64,000 nucleotides of DNA from Lineolata rhizophorae (taxonomy: Eukaryota; Ascomycota; Dothideomycetes; Lineolatales; Lineolataceae). Where the stretch lies: NCBI GenBank assembly GCA_010093515.1, contig MU001675.1, forward strand, positions 635,291 through 699,290, given 5' to 3'. Each line of letters opens with the position of its first letter. Positions within the stretch are counted from its first letter, which is position 1. Under the pieces are notes generated by a model, which worked only from the letters and a program-made list of their open reading frames with translations, was not told the DNA's origin and did no database searches. This document shows, piece after piece, positions 1 to 11,500 of this stretch. A program made the position numbers and the translations under genes.

Positions 1-1913
1 CCGGCTTTCGACCTCAGCAGGGCCTGTGCCTCAACATTGAGTCGTTCGTTATGAAACATGCGATTGCGCTCTGCGGCTGCGATAGCCCTGTCCTTCTTAG
101 TAACTTGTTTCCACGTTTTGAATTCGATGTCATCCAGGTCTGGGTCGTCTGCTTGAAGAGGCAGACCGTTGACGGAAACTCCCGTGGCATCGACCTCGGA
201 GGCATCAGCCTGACTTGGAGGCGCTCCGCTGTGCGCTGCGCCGTGGGCGCCTAAAGGCGTCAGAGTTCCAGGAGGGGGGGTTGCAAAGCCGTTCGAATCC
301 ATTGGCGCGTCAGATCCTGCGCGGCTAACTTCCGTACGAAGTCCCGAGTTCGGGGCACCAAGAAGCGAAGACATAGGAGGTTTTGATTCGGCACCTGGAG
401 TACCTTCCGGTCCATGCGGCGGAGCCTTCCGCGCAGCGGTTGATCCTTTCTTCCCTTTGCTAGGTGCCTTGCGACCACGAGAGGCCATGATGGGCTCTTC
501 GTCTTCGCTGTCCTCAATACCCTCACCGTCGTTATCCCCATTTTGCAGCCTCCGTTCCTCCGCTTCTACCTCAGCCCGGTCTCGTACAACGATATCCGGG
601 ATGAGGGGGACAAGCTTCTCAGTTTCCTTTCTCATATAGAGGGCCTTCTTCCTGAGATAGTGTTGTGGGTCCGCATTGTACTGGAGACAGTTGGCCCAAA
701 TAAGATTGAGATCATCAACAAACTCCTTCTTTGACTTGTAATGGTAACTCTTGAGCTTCTTGATCATCGTACCCATATCCATCGGGTGCTTGATGACACT
801 ATAGTAGTCGGGAACCTCGCGCTTGTTGACTCTTTGGAGAAAGGGAGCAGAATGCTCAGTCTGAGCCTTGAGCTCCATGAGGACCTTTTCGCAGGCCTCG
901 TAAAGCTCTTCCTGCCCGACCTTGTCCTCGCTAGCCCACTTGCTCCGATTTTTGCGCACCTCACTTATTAGACTTCGTAGTTGCGAATCGCTAGCCTCTA
1001 CACGGTCCCTGTATTTGTCGATACGCGCAATGAGGTGTTTGAGAGTAAGGTTCGACGCGCCAAGGTTGGCATTGCTCAGGCTACCCTGCTGGGCCGCGCC
1101 GGCTGCGTTATTCGACCTGCCGCCTGATTGTCCCGACATTTCATTCTCGACCTGGCGGTCAAGCTCATCCAGCTTCTGCTGCTCAAGCATGGCATCCCGG
1201 TCCGTCTCCAGGGTATGAAACAGAGTATAGGAAGTTTTCTTGGCGCGTTCTTCCAGCTCCTTCTTGCTTTGCTCGAGCTTCTTGCGTACGTCTTCAGATG
1301 TTCGCGCGCCGTCTCCTGATGAGGAGGGGGTCCCTCGAGAGTCGGACGGTTTTGGTAGGGTAGGTACTTGGAGGTGCGGAGGGAGGGTCGAGGGAGTGGC
1401 GGCGGAGGACTTTGCGTGGAGGGGGGATGTAGCGGCGACATTATCTTCTTCGTCGTCATCATCGTCATCGCCATAGTCGTCTTCGTCGATGGTTCTGGCG
1501 GCCTTCTTCGGTGGGGCAGCGGCGGCGGCGGATTTCTTGGCATCGGCCGCGCGGGCTTCCTCCTGCAGCTGCGGGCCGCTGCCATCAAAGTGATCCTGAT
1601 CAGCCAAACCCGGATTCCTGCCCTTATCGCTAAAGAGATCCGTGATGCGCGCCTCTATTTGAAAGAAGCGCTCCCGAAACATGGCATGTCGCGCATCCTC
1701 CTCGCCGATGGCATCCCTTCCGGCGCCGGCGCCCTCGGGGGCCGGCGCGTTGTTGGCGGACGGGCCGCCGTCATCGGTCATGCCGGGAGTGATGCGGCGC
1801 TTGGGCGCGTGCAGCGACTGGCTCGAGAGGCGATGCGCGGCATAGCTGGCGGTCTGGCGCGCCGACGGCGATGGCTGGGGATGGGGGTTGTGGGCTGCGA
1901 GTCCGTTGAACAT
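1..1913 (-). CDS. spt7: SPT7-like SAGA subunit (bromodomain), truncated at the window edge
   Basis: Structural subunit of the SAGA histone-acetyltransferase coactivator in the nucleus; its bromodomain family binds acetyl-lysine. The open frame runs without an intron from the ATG at 1913 off the left edge, about 637 codons, so the C-terminus is missing. Residues 1-170 are low complexity with an acidic run near 145-160. A coiled segment (about 190-240) and a helical region beginning NLTLKHLIARIDKYRDRVE precede the bromodomain at about 310-430, with VPDYYSVIKHPMDMGTMIKK at residues 367-386 and the conserved Asn-containing stretch LIWANCLQYNADP. After it come basic and Pro-rich linkers and a C-terminal charged helix. 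That order (linker, single bromodomain, long tail) matches Spt7. The start is tentative: an upstream short frame at 1961-2056 could be a uORF or an alternative first exon. The gene is divergent from the VanZ-like gene, 624 bp away. Confidence 0.85.
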   Translation of the reverse strand, partial: MFNGLAAHNPHPQPSPSARQTASYAAHRLSSQSLHAPKRRITPGMTDDGGPSANNAPAPEGAGAGRDAIGEEDARHAMFRERFFQIEARITDLFSDKGRNPGLADQDHFDGSGPQLQEEARAADAKKSAAAAAPPKKAARTIDEDDYGDDDDDDEEDNVAATSPLHAKSSAATPSTLPPHLQVPTLPKPSDSRGTPSSSGDGARTSEDVRKKLEQSKKELEERAKKTSYTLFHTLETDRDAMLEQQKLDELDRQVENEMSGQSGGRSNNAAGAAQQGSLSNANLGASNLTLKHLIARIDKYRDRVEASDSQLRSLISEVRKNRSKWASEDKVGQEELYEACEKVLMELKAQTEHSAPFLQRVNKREVPDYYSVIKHPMDMGTMIKKLKSYHYKSKKEFVDDLNLIWANCLQYNADPQHYLRKKALYMRKETEKLVPLIPDIVVRDRAEVEAEERRLQNGDNDGEGIEDSEDEEPIMASRGRKAPSKGKKGSTAARKAPPHGPEGTPGAESKPPMSSLLGAPNSGLRTEVSRAGSDAPMDSNGFATPPPGTLTPLGAHGAAHSGAPPSQADASEVDATGVSVNGLPLQADDPDLDDIEFKTWKQVTKKDRAIAAAERNRMFHNERLNVEAQALLRSKA

Positions 1914-2537
1914 GTCGCGTTCGGGGAGCGGCAGGCGGGTCTTGGCGAGCCGCCCCCTCCTCACGACAGCGAGCGCAGCTGGGGCAGCGGCGGCAAGTCG
2001 TCGGGCCGCCCTTTCGGGTCGCAAATGGGGTCCGGAGCGGCGAAAAGCGGGTGCATGGATTGCGCGCGGTCCGGCGAGTTGGTCGAAGGGATTTTTGCGA
2101 TGAAATTCGATGAGGGGCGCGAGTTCTGCGACGGCAAAGATGGGCGTCCTGCTTGCGCGCTGGGCCTTGGGTTTGGTGGTCGCTCTTTGACTTGTCGTCA
2201 AAAGAGAGTTGGTCTGGCGGGCCTGACTAAGCGCGCCTGCCCTGCCCCAGGCGCTCGCGCGCTCTGGCACGCGCTGCTGGCGAGCGCTGCAAGCGAGCTG
2301 CCGAGGCTCGAGCCCGCCGGGGCGCGCCCACCTGTTCGCGCGCCCGCAGACCTCCCGCCCGGTGGCTTTGCGGCGCCCGGCCACAGCGACTCGGCCAGCA
2401 GGCTGCTGCGGCTCTCTGGCCTGCCGCGTGCGGATCACCACCACACCCCCTCTTCACGCTCTCTCGTTTCGCTCTCCGCAAAGAACCCGGCAATGCGCCT
2501 TTGACCTGTCCATGCAGCAAGTTCCCCTCGCTTCGCG
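1914..2537. promoter_or_regulatory. Shared spacer between divergent SPT7 and VanZ-like genes
   Basis: A 624-bp head-to-head spacer, GC-rich near SPT7. No clear TATA box. Apart from the short upstream frame at 1961-2056, I see no gene in it. Confidence 0.5.
1961..2056 (-). other. Short upstream frame (31 codons) ahead of SPT7
   Basis: An ATG at 2056 opens a 31-codon frame beginning MHPLFAAPDP that stops 48 nt before the SPT7 ATG chosen here. It could be a uORF that tunes SPT7 translation. It could also be a first exon: a GTGAGG donor lies at its end, and an in-phase acceptor about 119 nt downstream would join it to the SPT7 frame and skip the MFNGL start. The sequence cannot settle this. Confidence 0.35.
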
Positions 2538-3472
2538 ATGCGGATCAGAAAGCAGTTCGCCGGTACGCTGCGCCCTCCTTGCCCCATCAGTGGCCGCCGG
2601 CCGCGTGCGCTCGACATAAGCAGGTACCTTGCCGCAACGTCGGCCAAGACGCCAGCTCCCCTTGCAGGCCTCCACTCTGGAGAGCTCCGCACGCACCCTC
2701 AAAAACACGCTCTACGCGCGGCTATGCTTTCCGCAATCGCTAACATTCCCACTACTCAGGCGCCTTTGTTGGTCTGCTGCTTATCGCAGCTTTTGCCGGC
2801 CTAGGGAACCAGCAAATTCCCTCCTACAAGCAAAGCGACAAAGTGCTCCACTTCGTCACATTCTTCGCTCTCTCTGTAAGCTCACACTTTCAATGCAAGT
2901 TCGCACACGAAACTTCTAATGCGCGTATCAGGTCACTTTCTACTGGATCATCGAGACGAACCGACGCCGCGTTCTGCAATTCTCCCTCATCGCTTGCCCT
3001 GCAATCCTTGGTGCCGGTTCAGAGATAGCGCAAGGAATCCTTCCGGTGCGTCGTTCCCTGATAAATCTAGCTGGTAAGCGCAAGCTTGCTAATGTTTTAA
3101 TCGCCCCAGAATGGCCGAGAATTCGACTACTACGACATCCTAGCCAACGTCCTAGGCTCCCTTTCCGCGATCGGTTTGTGCACGTGGTATCATAAGCGCA
3201 TGCTAGAACGCAAGAGGCAAGCAAGAGGGTACCAGGTCGTGCCAGGTGAAGGCGGCGACGACCGGGATCTGGAGCTTGGCGAGGGCATGGGATCTCAAGA
3301 GACCGACGTATCTCGTCCGGCTCCGACCCTGGAGGAAGAGGTGGATAACTGGGATGAGAATGCGGAGGATTGGGAGGATGACGAGCCGGCTGCAGCTGAG
3401 AGTGCTGGAGCCGAAGGAACGAAACCTCAAAATAGTTCTATTGATGGTAATGCGGCGGATGGCAAGAAGTAG
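2538..3472 (+). CDS. VanZ-like family membrane protein
   Basis: Function unproven; VanZ-like proteins are small multi-helix membrane proteins named after a bacterial teicoplanin-resistance factor, and fungi carry a conserved single copy. Four exons join in phase: 2538-2562, 2760-2875, 2932-3045 and 3110-3472, giving 205 residues. The first exon encodes only MRIRKQFA and a split Gly. Membrane helices lie at about 8-24, 40-55, 62-80 and 95-112. The family signature is visible: SDKVLHFVTFFALS, then a GAGSEIAQG loop and the NGREFDYYDILANVLGS motif. The C-terminal 80 residues are a hydrophilic, strongly acidic tail (many E, D and W), probably cytosolic. It is divergent from SPT7 and convergent with the eS26 gene. 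The first intron is 197 nt; the others are 56 and 64 nt. Confidence 0.85.
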
Positions 3473-3833
3473 TAACGGTATTCACGAGGCAATGTATTCA
3501 GCGGTTACTTGGTTTCATTTATCTGCGTCTTCCGGGCACCCTGGAGTTGGATCGGTCATCTAGGTCAATAGTATTTCCAAAAATGGTGACAGCAAACATC
3601 GAATGTCAGACAAGCACACCTATCTCGTTGCGCAACCAGGGACCCATATGGGCAGGTGTCAGAAGCTTGCCCATTTAATTGTCTTAAAACACAAGGTCGT
3701 CTCCTAATCCCGAGAAAAGCAACAGCCAAGTGTCCATCCCGGCTGGCTTTTGAACCCGAACTATCAGTGCTCAATTGCCCAGGTCCCCCATCTATGCATC
3801 TCCCGTCATGCACATCCTGGTTCCAACTCACCA
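3473..3833. other. Convergent 3' spacer, no gene seen
   Basis: 361 bp between the stop codons of the VanZ-like and eS26 genes. It presumably holds both 3' UTRs. Nothing else is recognised. Confidence 0.5.
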
Positions 3834-4406
3834 CTACGCGCCGGCGGTCTTAGCAGCTTGCGCGGGGTTCACCTTCTTGCCGTCCTTATTATACCGCACA
3901 CGCGGCGGCGGAGCGCGGTTGCGGCGACCCTCTCTCGAGCGGACACTGCGATCTTGCGTCAGAATATTCGCCCAGAAGCTGAAAAAGCTGGCCATTGTTG
4001 CTCCTTCAGGGACGTACCGCACAATCTTGCCGTGGATGGCGCAGGAGACGCAGTACTGCAGCTTCAAGTACATCTTGGGGACGGTGTATTCAGGGAAGAC
4101 GGAGGCATCCGAAATGTCACCTAGAATTGCATGCCTCAGCACTAATCGTCCTCGCGTGGAGTATGCGGTTCCGGTATTGTGGGCCTCGAGACGTACGAAT
4201 AGCGGCGGATTCGACCATGTTCCTGATAGTAAATCGCTTGATGGCCTTATCCTTGGGTGTGCATCGCGAGCAGTTAGAGCAGCGGATGGGCTTAACGTGG
4301 CCCCGGCCCTTCTTGTTACGACCGCTGTTTGCCGCGTTAGCACTCGAACATCCGGAGGAGGAGCGTGCGGATTAGAGTCGTACTTGTTAGCCCGCTTCTT
4401 GACCAT
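3834..4406 (-). CDS. rps26: 40S ribosomal protein eS26
   Basis: Small-subunit ribosomal protein at the mRNA exit channel of the 40S platform. Four exons on the minus strand (4384-4406, 4197-4324, 4018-4120, 3834-3945) give 121 residues, close to the 119 of yeast. The start [20 protein letters not shown], the paired zinc ligands CSNC and CVSC, and the middle segment [14 protein letters not shown] are diagnostic. The tail is basic ([15 protein letters not shown]). The short first exon of 23 nt, carrying only the start region, is typical for fungal ribosomal-protein genes. An in-frame ATG lies 9 nt upstream; the downstream one was chosen because MVKKR is the family start. It is divergent from the CBS/PB1 gene. 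Confidence 0.96.
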   Translation of the reverse strand: MVKKRANKYDSNPHAPPPDVRVLTRQTAVVTRRAGATLSPSAALTARDAHPRIRPSSDLLSGTWSNPPLFVRLEAHNTGTAYSTRGRLVLRHAILGDISDASVFPEYTVPKMYLKLQYCVSCAIHGKIVRYVPEGATMASFFSFWANILTQDRSVRSREGRRNRAPPPRVRYNKDGKKVNPAQAAKTAGA

Positions 4407-5001
4407 GATGGACAATTTCTATAGAACGTTAGAGGATTGTCATTGTAGCAGCGGCGGCGGGGTCAGCATACTCGGACGGAAATGCGACGGTTTGCGGAGA
4501 CTGAGATGGCTGTCTTTGGTAGTTTGTGACGGCTCCGTCAATATTAAGAGTGTGGGTTCGCTTGCGGGTGACTATCTTATCAGATCGGGACGCGGCCCTC
4601 CGGGTGGCCCTTGGTCCCCCTCCCTGGCCGTGACCCAGGCTGCCATCAGCTGACCCTGGTCATCGCGGCCCTTCGCTACGGTGCATTTGCTTTGCCCTTT
4701 TGCGCAGGCCCAGGCAAAGAAAGATATTCCCATCGCAATCTGAACGCGCATTGTCGCGGCCTGAAGGGAATTTCTTCGCTGTCTCAGCCTCCGACTAATT
4801 CGAGGTTCTCCGTATCCGTCCCAGGCTCGCCAGCTAGATCCGACACTATCCTCGCCAAGGGCAACCCGGGCTGTGACGCCTCGGGTTTGTTTTGGTTTGT
4901 CTCCGGACAACCTAACCCTTCCACAATCCTTTCCCGCGACCAATCGCCCACCAACCGCCCGAAGAGTTCCTTGTGGAGCGGTACAATCTGAGTTCTTCAA
5001 T
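4407..5001. promoter_or_regulatory. Shared spacer between divergent eS26 and CBS/PB1 genes
   Basis: 595 bp head-to-head spacer with CT-rich stretches on both sides. No coding signal was recognised. Confidence 0.5.
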
Positions 5002-7227
5002 ATGTCGGCTACGGGAACCTACCGGGGCACTCCCAAGGGGAGAGGCGGCCAAGGTACCTATTCCAACAGCCCATCGAACATCCCGCGCCCTGCTCTCGAC
5101 CACCACCACCAAAGCCAGGTCTCGACCGACGCTGGTTCATCCCTCAGCGCCAGCAGGCAGAAACAATCGAAGCGCGATGAGGTATGCTCGTACTCCATTC
5201 TGAGTCACCACCATCTCAGGGGTTATCTTGCGCTGCGGCTTGGCTAACAGTACTCGCTGTTCCTAGGCCATCCGCCGAAAGATTGAGACGGATCTCAGCA
5301 AGAAAAAGAACCAGACTTCGCGAGTGCGCCCCGCGCGCAAGGCGCCGCCGGGAACCGTGCTGGCCCTGAAGCCCAGCCCCGCTCTGCAGATCAAACCCCA
5401 GACGACCGTCGCAGAGGCGGCGCAGCTCATGGCGGCCAAGCGCGAAGATTGCGTTCTTGTCACCGACGACGACGACCGCATCGCGGGAATCTTCACAGCC
5501 AAGGATTTGGCCTTCCGCGTCGTGGGCGCCGGCGTTCGCGCTCGTGATGTCACCATCGCCGAGATCATGACCAAGAACCCTCTGTGCGCCCGCACCGATA
5601 CGAGCGCCACGGACGCCCTCGATCTCATGGTCCGCAAGGGCTTTCGGCACTTGCCAGTCATGGACGAGAATCACGACATCTCCGGTATACTCGATATCAC
5701 CAAATGCTTCTACGATGCGATGGAGAAGTTGGAACGCGCTTACAGCTCTTCCAGGAAGCTGTATGATGCGCTTGAGGGTGTCCAAGCCGAACTCGGGTCG
5801 ACCCAGCCCCCGCAGATCATACAATACGTGGAAGCTGTGAGGACTAAGATGTCTGGGCCGACCCTGGAGACTGTCTTAACGGGACTTCCGCCGACCACTG
5901 TATCGGTGAGAACGTCAGTCAAGGAAGCAGCTGCATTGATGAAAGAAAACCATACTACCGCGGTCTTGGTCCAGGATCAGGGATCTATCACGGGCATTTT
6001 CACAAGTAAAGATGTCGTGCTTCGTGTCATTGCTGCTGGCTTGGACCCGGCCACCTGCAGCGTTGTGAGAGTCATGACTCCGCACCCCGATTTTGCGCCA
6101 ATGGATATGACCATTCAAGCGGCACTACGGAAGATGCACGGTAAGATTCCCTTTGCGTTTATCTCAATGATTAGCATTAACGTGCTTTAGATGGCCATTA
6201 CCTAAATTTGCCTGTCATGAGTGACGCCGGTGAGATTGTGGGAATGGTTGACGTTCTCAAATTGACCTACAAGACTCTGGACCAGGTGTGTATATGATCC
6301 ATGCGCTGTAATTTTGAGGCTTCCTAACTTTCTCCCAAGATAAATTCCATGTCTACTGGCGATAACGAGGGCCCTGCATGGAACAAGTTCTGGACTTCTC
6401 TCGAGGCAGAGACGGAGTCCATGATGTCCGGGGACGCCTCACAACACCCTCCGAGGACTCCTGACCACCGCTCAATGATGATGTCGCCTGACATATCGCG
6501 TCCGGGCGGAGACCGTGGTGACTCTGTGTTGCCTCATGAGTCTGCCTCCCATCATGGAGCCGACTCACCAGATCACTCTGCCCTAGCCGGCGCCGCCGCC
6601 TCCCAATCCCTAGAGGAGACGCCCTTCGCCTTCAAGTTCAAAGCGCCTAGTGGACGCGTGCACCGTCTACAAGTCGTTGCTTCTGCCGGCATGGCGGAGC
6701 TCATCTCCAACGTGGCCGAAAAGCTAGGCGAGAGTGAGCTAGAAAGCGTAGGCGGAGCGCCTATCTTCGAGAGTGGCAAGCTAGTTGGCAAGTCGGGCTT
6801 CGCGCTGGCGTACCTAGACAACGAAGGCGACACGGTCAGCATCACGACAGACGCCGACCTGCTCGAGGCCATCTCACTAGCGCGCCAGGCGCGCCGTGAG
6901 AAGGTCGACTTGTTCGTGCACGATCCAGAGAAGCCGCCCATCCCGCCGACGGTCGAGCCTGCCGCCCAGACGCTTCCCAAACCGCTAACGCCACCCGAGA
7001 GCGTGCTGCGCGAGCGGCGGCGTTTCTTCGACGAGGATGGCGAAGACGAGGAAGGCCAGGACACGGTCAGACGTCCGCGGTCAGCGGCCGCCCAGGCGGG
7101 CAAGCAGGAGGAACAGCAGTTTATCCAAGGCGTGCCAAACGAGCTGCTGCTACCGGGCGCGATCGTGACGCTCTCGGTGGTCATTGTGGCGGTGTTTGCA
7201 CTTGGGAGGGCGAGCGGGAATCGGTAG
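5002..7227 (+). CDS. mug70: Four-CBS plus PB1 domain, tail-anchored protein (Mug70-like)
   Basis: Likely an adenine-nucleotide-sensing regulatory protein; the exact role of this fungal family is poorly known, and S. pombe Mug70 was named for meiotic induction. Exons 5002-5181, 5267-6140, 6191-6285 and 6340-7227 give 678 residues. A basic, disordered N-terminus (1-90) leads into two CBS pairs at about 95-210 and 265-383; each CBS has the usual T(V/A)xEAAxLM and GIFTxKD signatures. A linker starting GPAWNKFW follows, then a PB1 domain at about 478-578 with an acidic OPCA-like stretch (DNEGDTVSITTDADL). The last 27 residues hold one hydrophobic helix (about 652-671) before RASGNR, so it is probably tail-anchored. 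The domain order CBS4-PB1-TM is specific to this family. Confidence 0.92.
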
Positions 7228-8560
7228 GCTTGAACCGCGTGCGTCGCAAGCTCGGTTTGACTTGTCGGAATGTGCTCTTCTCTTTTTCCCCCTCGGTTTT
7301 CTTTCTCTTTGACCCCACTCCCTCGCACCCACCTCGCCGACCTTGAGCGTTTCCTTCCAGATTACCCCCTCTGTTCAGTTCTACTCTTTTCCCGAGATGA
7401 TATAGACTGCAAACCCTTGTAAATCCTGCTTCCGTCTCTGTACTGTGTTTTCTTTCGAGGGCTTGTGGTGCGAATGGACTGTATTCTAAGTATTGGGCGT
7501 GCGGATATAGTAGTAATGAAGTAATAGGCACTATCACTAAGCGTTCGTTGTGTGGACTGTTTATGTGGTACAGGAATCCGATCATGCATGTGTACGGAAC
7601 GTGTAGTACGAGACAAGGAGGGCCGACTATACTTGTGCAATCCCAGCCTCCAACAATAGCCACTACGTAAAGCATGGGAGGCTTATACATGGATCCAATC
7701 CGGCAGCCATCACCTTCAACATAGGCTGCCGCTCTCCGTCTTCCTGAAATTTCAGCGAGAGTGCTCCCGTCGCCCAAAACGCGCTCCCTCAGCCATTTAA
7801 GCGAGAGCGTGTACCGCAGCCAATTGCAGGCAGCGGTCGTGTTTTGCGTTTTTGTGCCGGCCCGGACGCGCAAGGCTGGCTGAACGGGCGTCCCAGGCGT
7901 GCCAGGGCAGCAACAGCAGAGCAGGCAGCCGGGCGGGCGCTTGGCCGCTGGATTCGCCGACCCGGACCCCACCAAAACATTTTTCTGAGGCCTACGACAA
8001 CGCGCACCTCTCAGCCTGACGACAACCTCCCACCCCTCCGTTCACCCTCTCTACGCGTTGCCGCGCTCGGCCACTTCCATTTCCCTGGTACTCGTCTACA
8101 CGCTCTCTCTTCGCAAGTCCCTCACGCTCAAAGCAGCCGCCCCGCTTTGCAGTAGAAGAGAGCGACCACGCACGCAGTTCGAGGGCCTCACCGCCGCTGC
8201 GCCTTCCTTTCTGCCTGGGCAGCTGGGGTCCAAGTTGGCGGCTTGCAGCTCTGACTGCTGCGATCCGCGCTCCTTGCAGCAGTTTGACGTACTTTTCCCC
8301 GCGGACTTCCACTCTCCTCCGTCTCACTCATTTCTTCTCCAGTCCTCTCCCAGCCTCGGCCTGTCTAAAAGCCTGTTCGCGTTTCAAGAAGCCGTTCTTA
8401 AGAAACGCCTACTTCGTGTCGCGACCGCGCCCGTCGTCTCACGGTCTTGGGGTCCCGCGCGCGGCATCACTACCAACGTCTTGGACGTTGATTATTTCGT
8501 TCTCCGCGGAGTAGCTCGCCGCTCACCAACGTCCTCCGCATCCCCGATCCGTCGCCCACC
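7228..8560. other. Spacer between CBS/PB1 gene and PSE1
   Basis: 1.3 kb in tandem orientation. The first part should be the 3' UTR. From about 7990 onward it is CT-rich with many short pyrimidine runs, as expected for the promoter and leader of the importin gene. Several ATGs lie in this leader, so uORFs are possible. No other gene is supported. Confidence 0.5.
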
Positions 8561-11500
8561 ATGTCGATGCTCCCGCCAGACGTGCACGCGGCCCTGCAGC
8601 AGCTGGTCCAGGGCCTGCAGGCGACGGACAACAACGTGCGGATGCAGGCCGAGTCGCAGCTGGTGTCGGAGTGGGTCTCGAACCGGCCGGAGGTGCTGCT
8701 GATGGGGCTGGCGGAGCAGGTGCAGGGCTCCGAGGACGCCAACATGCGCACCTCCGCCGCCGTGCTGTTCCGGCGCATGGCGACGCGCTCGCGCAAGGAC
8801 CCGGCTACCGACACTAGCAAGGAGCTCTTCCTCACCCTGGGCGCGCCCCAGAAGGCGGCCATCCGCGCCAAGCTGCTGCAGAGCATGGAGACCGAGACGC
8901 TCCCCAGTGTGCGGAACAAATGCGGCGACGCCATCGCCGAGATCGCGCGTCAATACGCTGAGGAGGGAGAGCCGTGGCCGGAGCTCCTAGGCGCTTTATT
9001 CTCGTTGAGCCAGTCGGCGGATACCACACATCGGGAGAGCGCGTTCCGAATATTCGCGACTACGCCCGGCATCATTCAGAGGCAACATGAGGAGACGGTT
9101 TTGGGCGCTTTTACTAAAGGTTTCAAGGATGACGATGTTCGGGTAAGTGGGACGCTCTCCAGGTTCTAATCGCGACAGCTAACTTCAGTTTCAGGTGCGC
9201 CTCGCCGCTGTAGAGGCATTCGCTTCCTTCTTCCGATCCCTCAACAAGAAGGCGCAACAGAAATACTACGCCCTTCTGCCTGATATACTCAACATCCTGC
9301 CTCCGATCAAGGACTCCGGCGACACGGACCAACTCGCCAACGCTCTTGTCGCCCTAATTGAGCTCGCGGAAGTCGCGCCAAAGATGTTCAAACCACTTTT
9401 CAACAATCTTGTAAAGTTCAGCGTTACCGTCATCCAAGACACGTCCCTCGGCGATACGGCGCGACAAAACGCGTTGGAATTGATGGCCACTTTTGCGGAT
9501 TATAGTCCTCAGATGTGTCGGAAAGACCCCACTTACACCGGGGACATGGTCACTCAATGCCTATCTCTGATGACGGACGTTGGCATGGATGACGATGACG
9601 CGGAAGAATGGAATGCATATGAAGATGTGAGTCAATTGCTCGAGTTATGCCGGTTTGGCTTGGAAAGCTAAACAACGACAGGATGATGTCGATGAGAGTG
9701 ACATGAACCACGTCGCAGGCGAACAGACGATGGACCGTCTGGCGAACAAGCTAGGTGGCTCGACCGTCCTTCCTCCGACGTTCCAATGGCTCCCTCGAAT
9801 GATGACCTCCGCCGCCTGGCGCGATCGGCACGCCGCTTTGATGGCCATCTCGGCCATCTCCGAGGGCTGCCGCGAGCTTATGATCGGCGAGCTGGACAAG
9901 GTGCTCGACCTGGTTATTCCAGCGCTGCGCGACCAGCACCCGCGCGTCCGCTGGGCTGCCTGCAACGCGATTGGTCAGATGAGCACCGATTTCGCTCGCA
10001 CCATGCAAGAGAATTACCACCAAGTGGTGCTCCCGAACATCATACCCGTGCTCGAGTCGTCGGAGCCGCGGGTGCAAGCGCATGCAGCGGCCGCGCTGGT
10101 CAATTTCTGCGAGGAGGCCGAGAAGGTGACTCTGGAGCCTTACTTGGATAATCTGCTCAGCCATTTGCTTCAGCTGTTGCAGAATCCGAAGCGTTTTGTC
10201 CAAGAACAGGCGCTCTCCACTATTGCGACCGTGGCAGACTCGGCCGAGGGCGCATTTTCGAGATATTACGATACGCTTATGCCATTGCTGTTCAACGTTC
10301 TGAGGGAGGAACAGTCCAAGGAATATAGGCTTCTAAGGGCTAAGGCTATGGAGTGCGCGACTCTGATCGGTAGGCTTTTCCAAGTCCGTAGTTGAACCCG
10401 TGCAATTTTCGCTGATAATGCCTAGCTTTGGCTGTCGGGAAGGAGCGAATGGGTTCAGATGCCCTTGAGCTCGTGCAAATTCTTGGCCGCATACAACAGT
10501 CTATCAACGATCCGGATGATCCGCAGGCCTCATATTTATTGCACTGCTGGGGCCGTATGTGCCGCATATTGGAGGCAGACTTCCTTCCATATCTCCCCGC
10601 GGTCATGCCGCCATTGATGGAGCTTGCCGGAGCCAAGGCGGATATCCAGCTTTTGGACGACGAAGAGAAAGTCGCTCAAGTCGAACAAGAGGATGGATGG
10701 GAACTTGTTCCGCTGAAGGGTAAAGTGATTGGAATCCGGACGAGTGTTTTGGATGACAAGCACATGGCGATCGAATTGATCGTCATATACGCCACAGCTT
10801 TGAAGGCCGCCTTTGAACCGTACGTTGACGAGATTATGGACAAAATTGCTCTTCCTGGTTTGGCTTTCTTCTTCCACGACCCTGTTCGCGTTTCTTCCGC
10901 GAAGTGTGTGCCGCAGTTGCTGAATGCATACAAAGAAGCGCATGGCCCGGAATCAACGAAGCTTGGCCAGTTGTGGGAACGAACTGTTGAGAAGTTGCTC
11001 GAGGTCCTCAGCACCGAACCTGCTATCGACACCCTGGCGGAGATGTACCAATGCTTCTATGAATCCGTGGAGGTTATTGGAAAGAACTCCCTTACCTCCA
11101 CGCACATGGCGACCTTTATTGAGTCAGCCAAAGGAGTTCTAGAAGAGTATAAGGACCGGGTGAAACAGCGCCTAGAGGACGCCGCGGAGCGTGAGGAAGG
11201 CGATGAAGAATCCGAAGAAACCATGTACGCAATTGAGGATGACCAGACTCTCCTATCGGACATGAACAAGGCGTATCACACCATCTTCAAGAACATGAGC
11301 ACCAACTTCCTCCCCCATTGGGAGCGCCTTCTTTCCTTTTACACCGACTTCGTCCAGAACCCAGACCCGACGCAGCGCCAGTGGGCTCTCTGCATCTTTG
11401 ACGACGTGCTCGAGTTCTGCGGCCACCAAAGCTGGGCCTACCACCAGCACATCATACAGCCAATACTCGACGGCATGCGCGACGACATGCCAGCGAACCG

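Noticed and set aside
1368-2504. Long open frame on the plus strand (378 codons) over SPT7
   Set aside because: It is antisense to the bromodomain gene in GC-rich DNA and shows no family signature.
2538-3472. Bacterial gene transfer as the origin of the VanZ-like gene
   Set aside because: It has three ordinary introns, and VanZ-like proteins are widely conserved in ascomycetes as far as I know.
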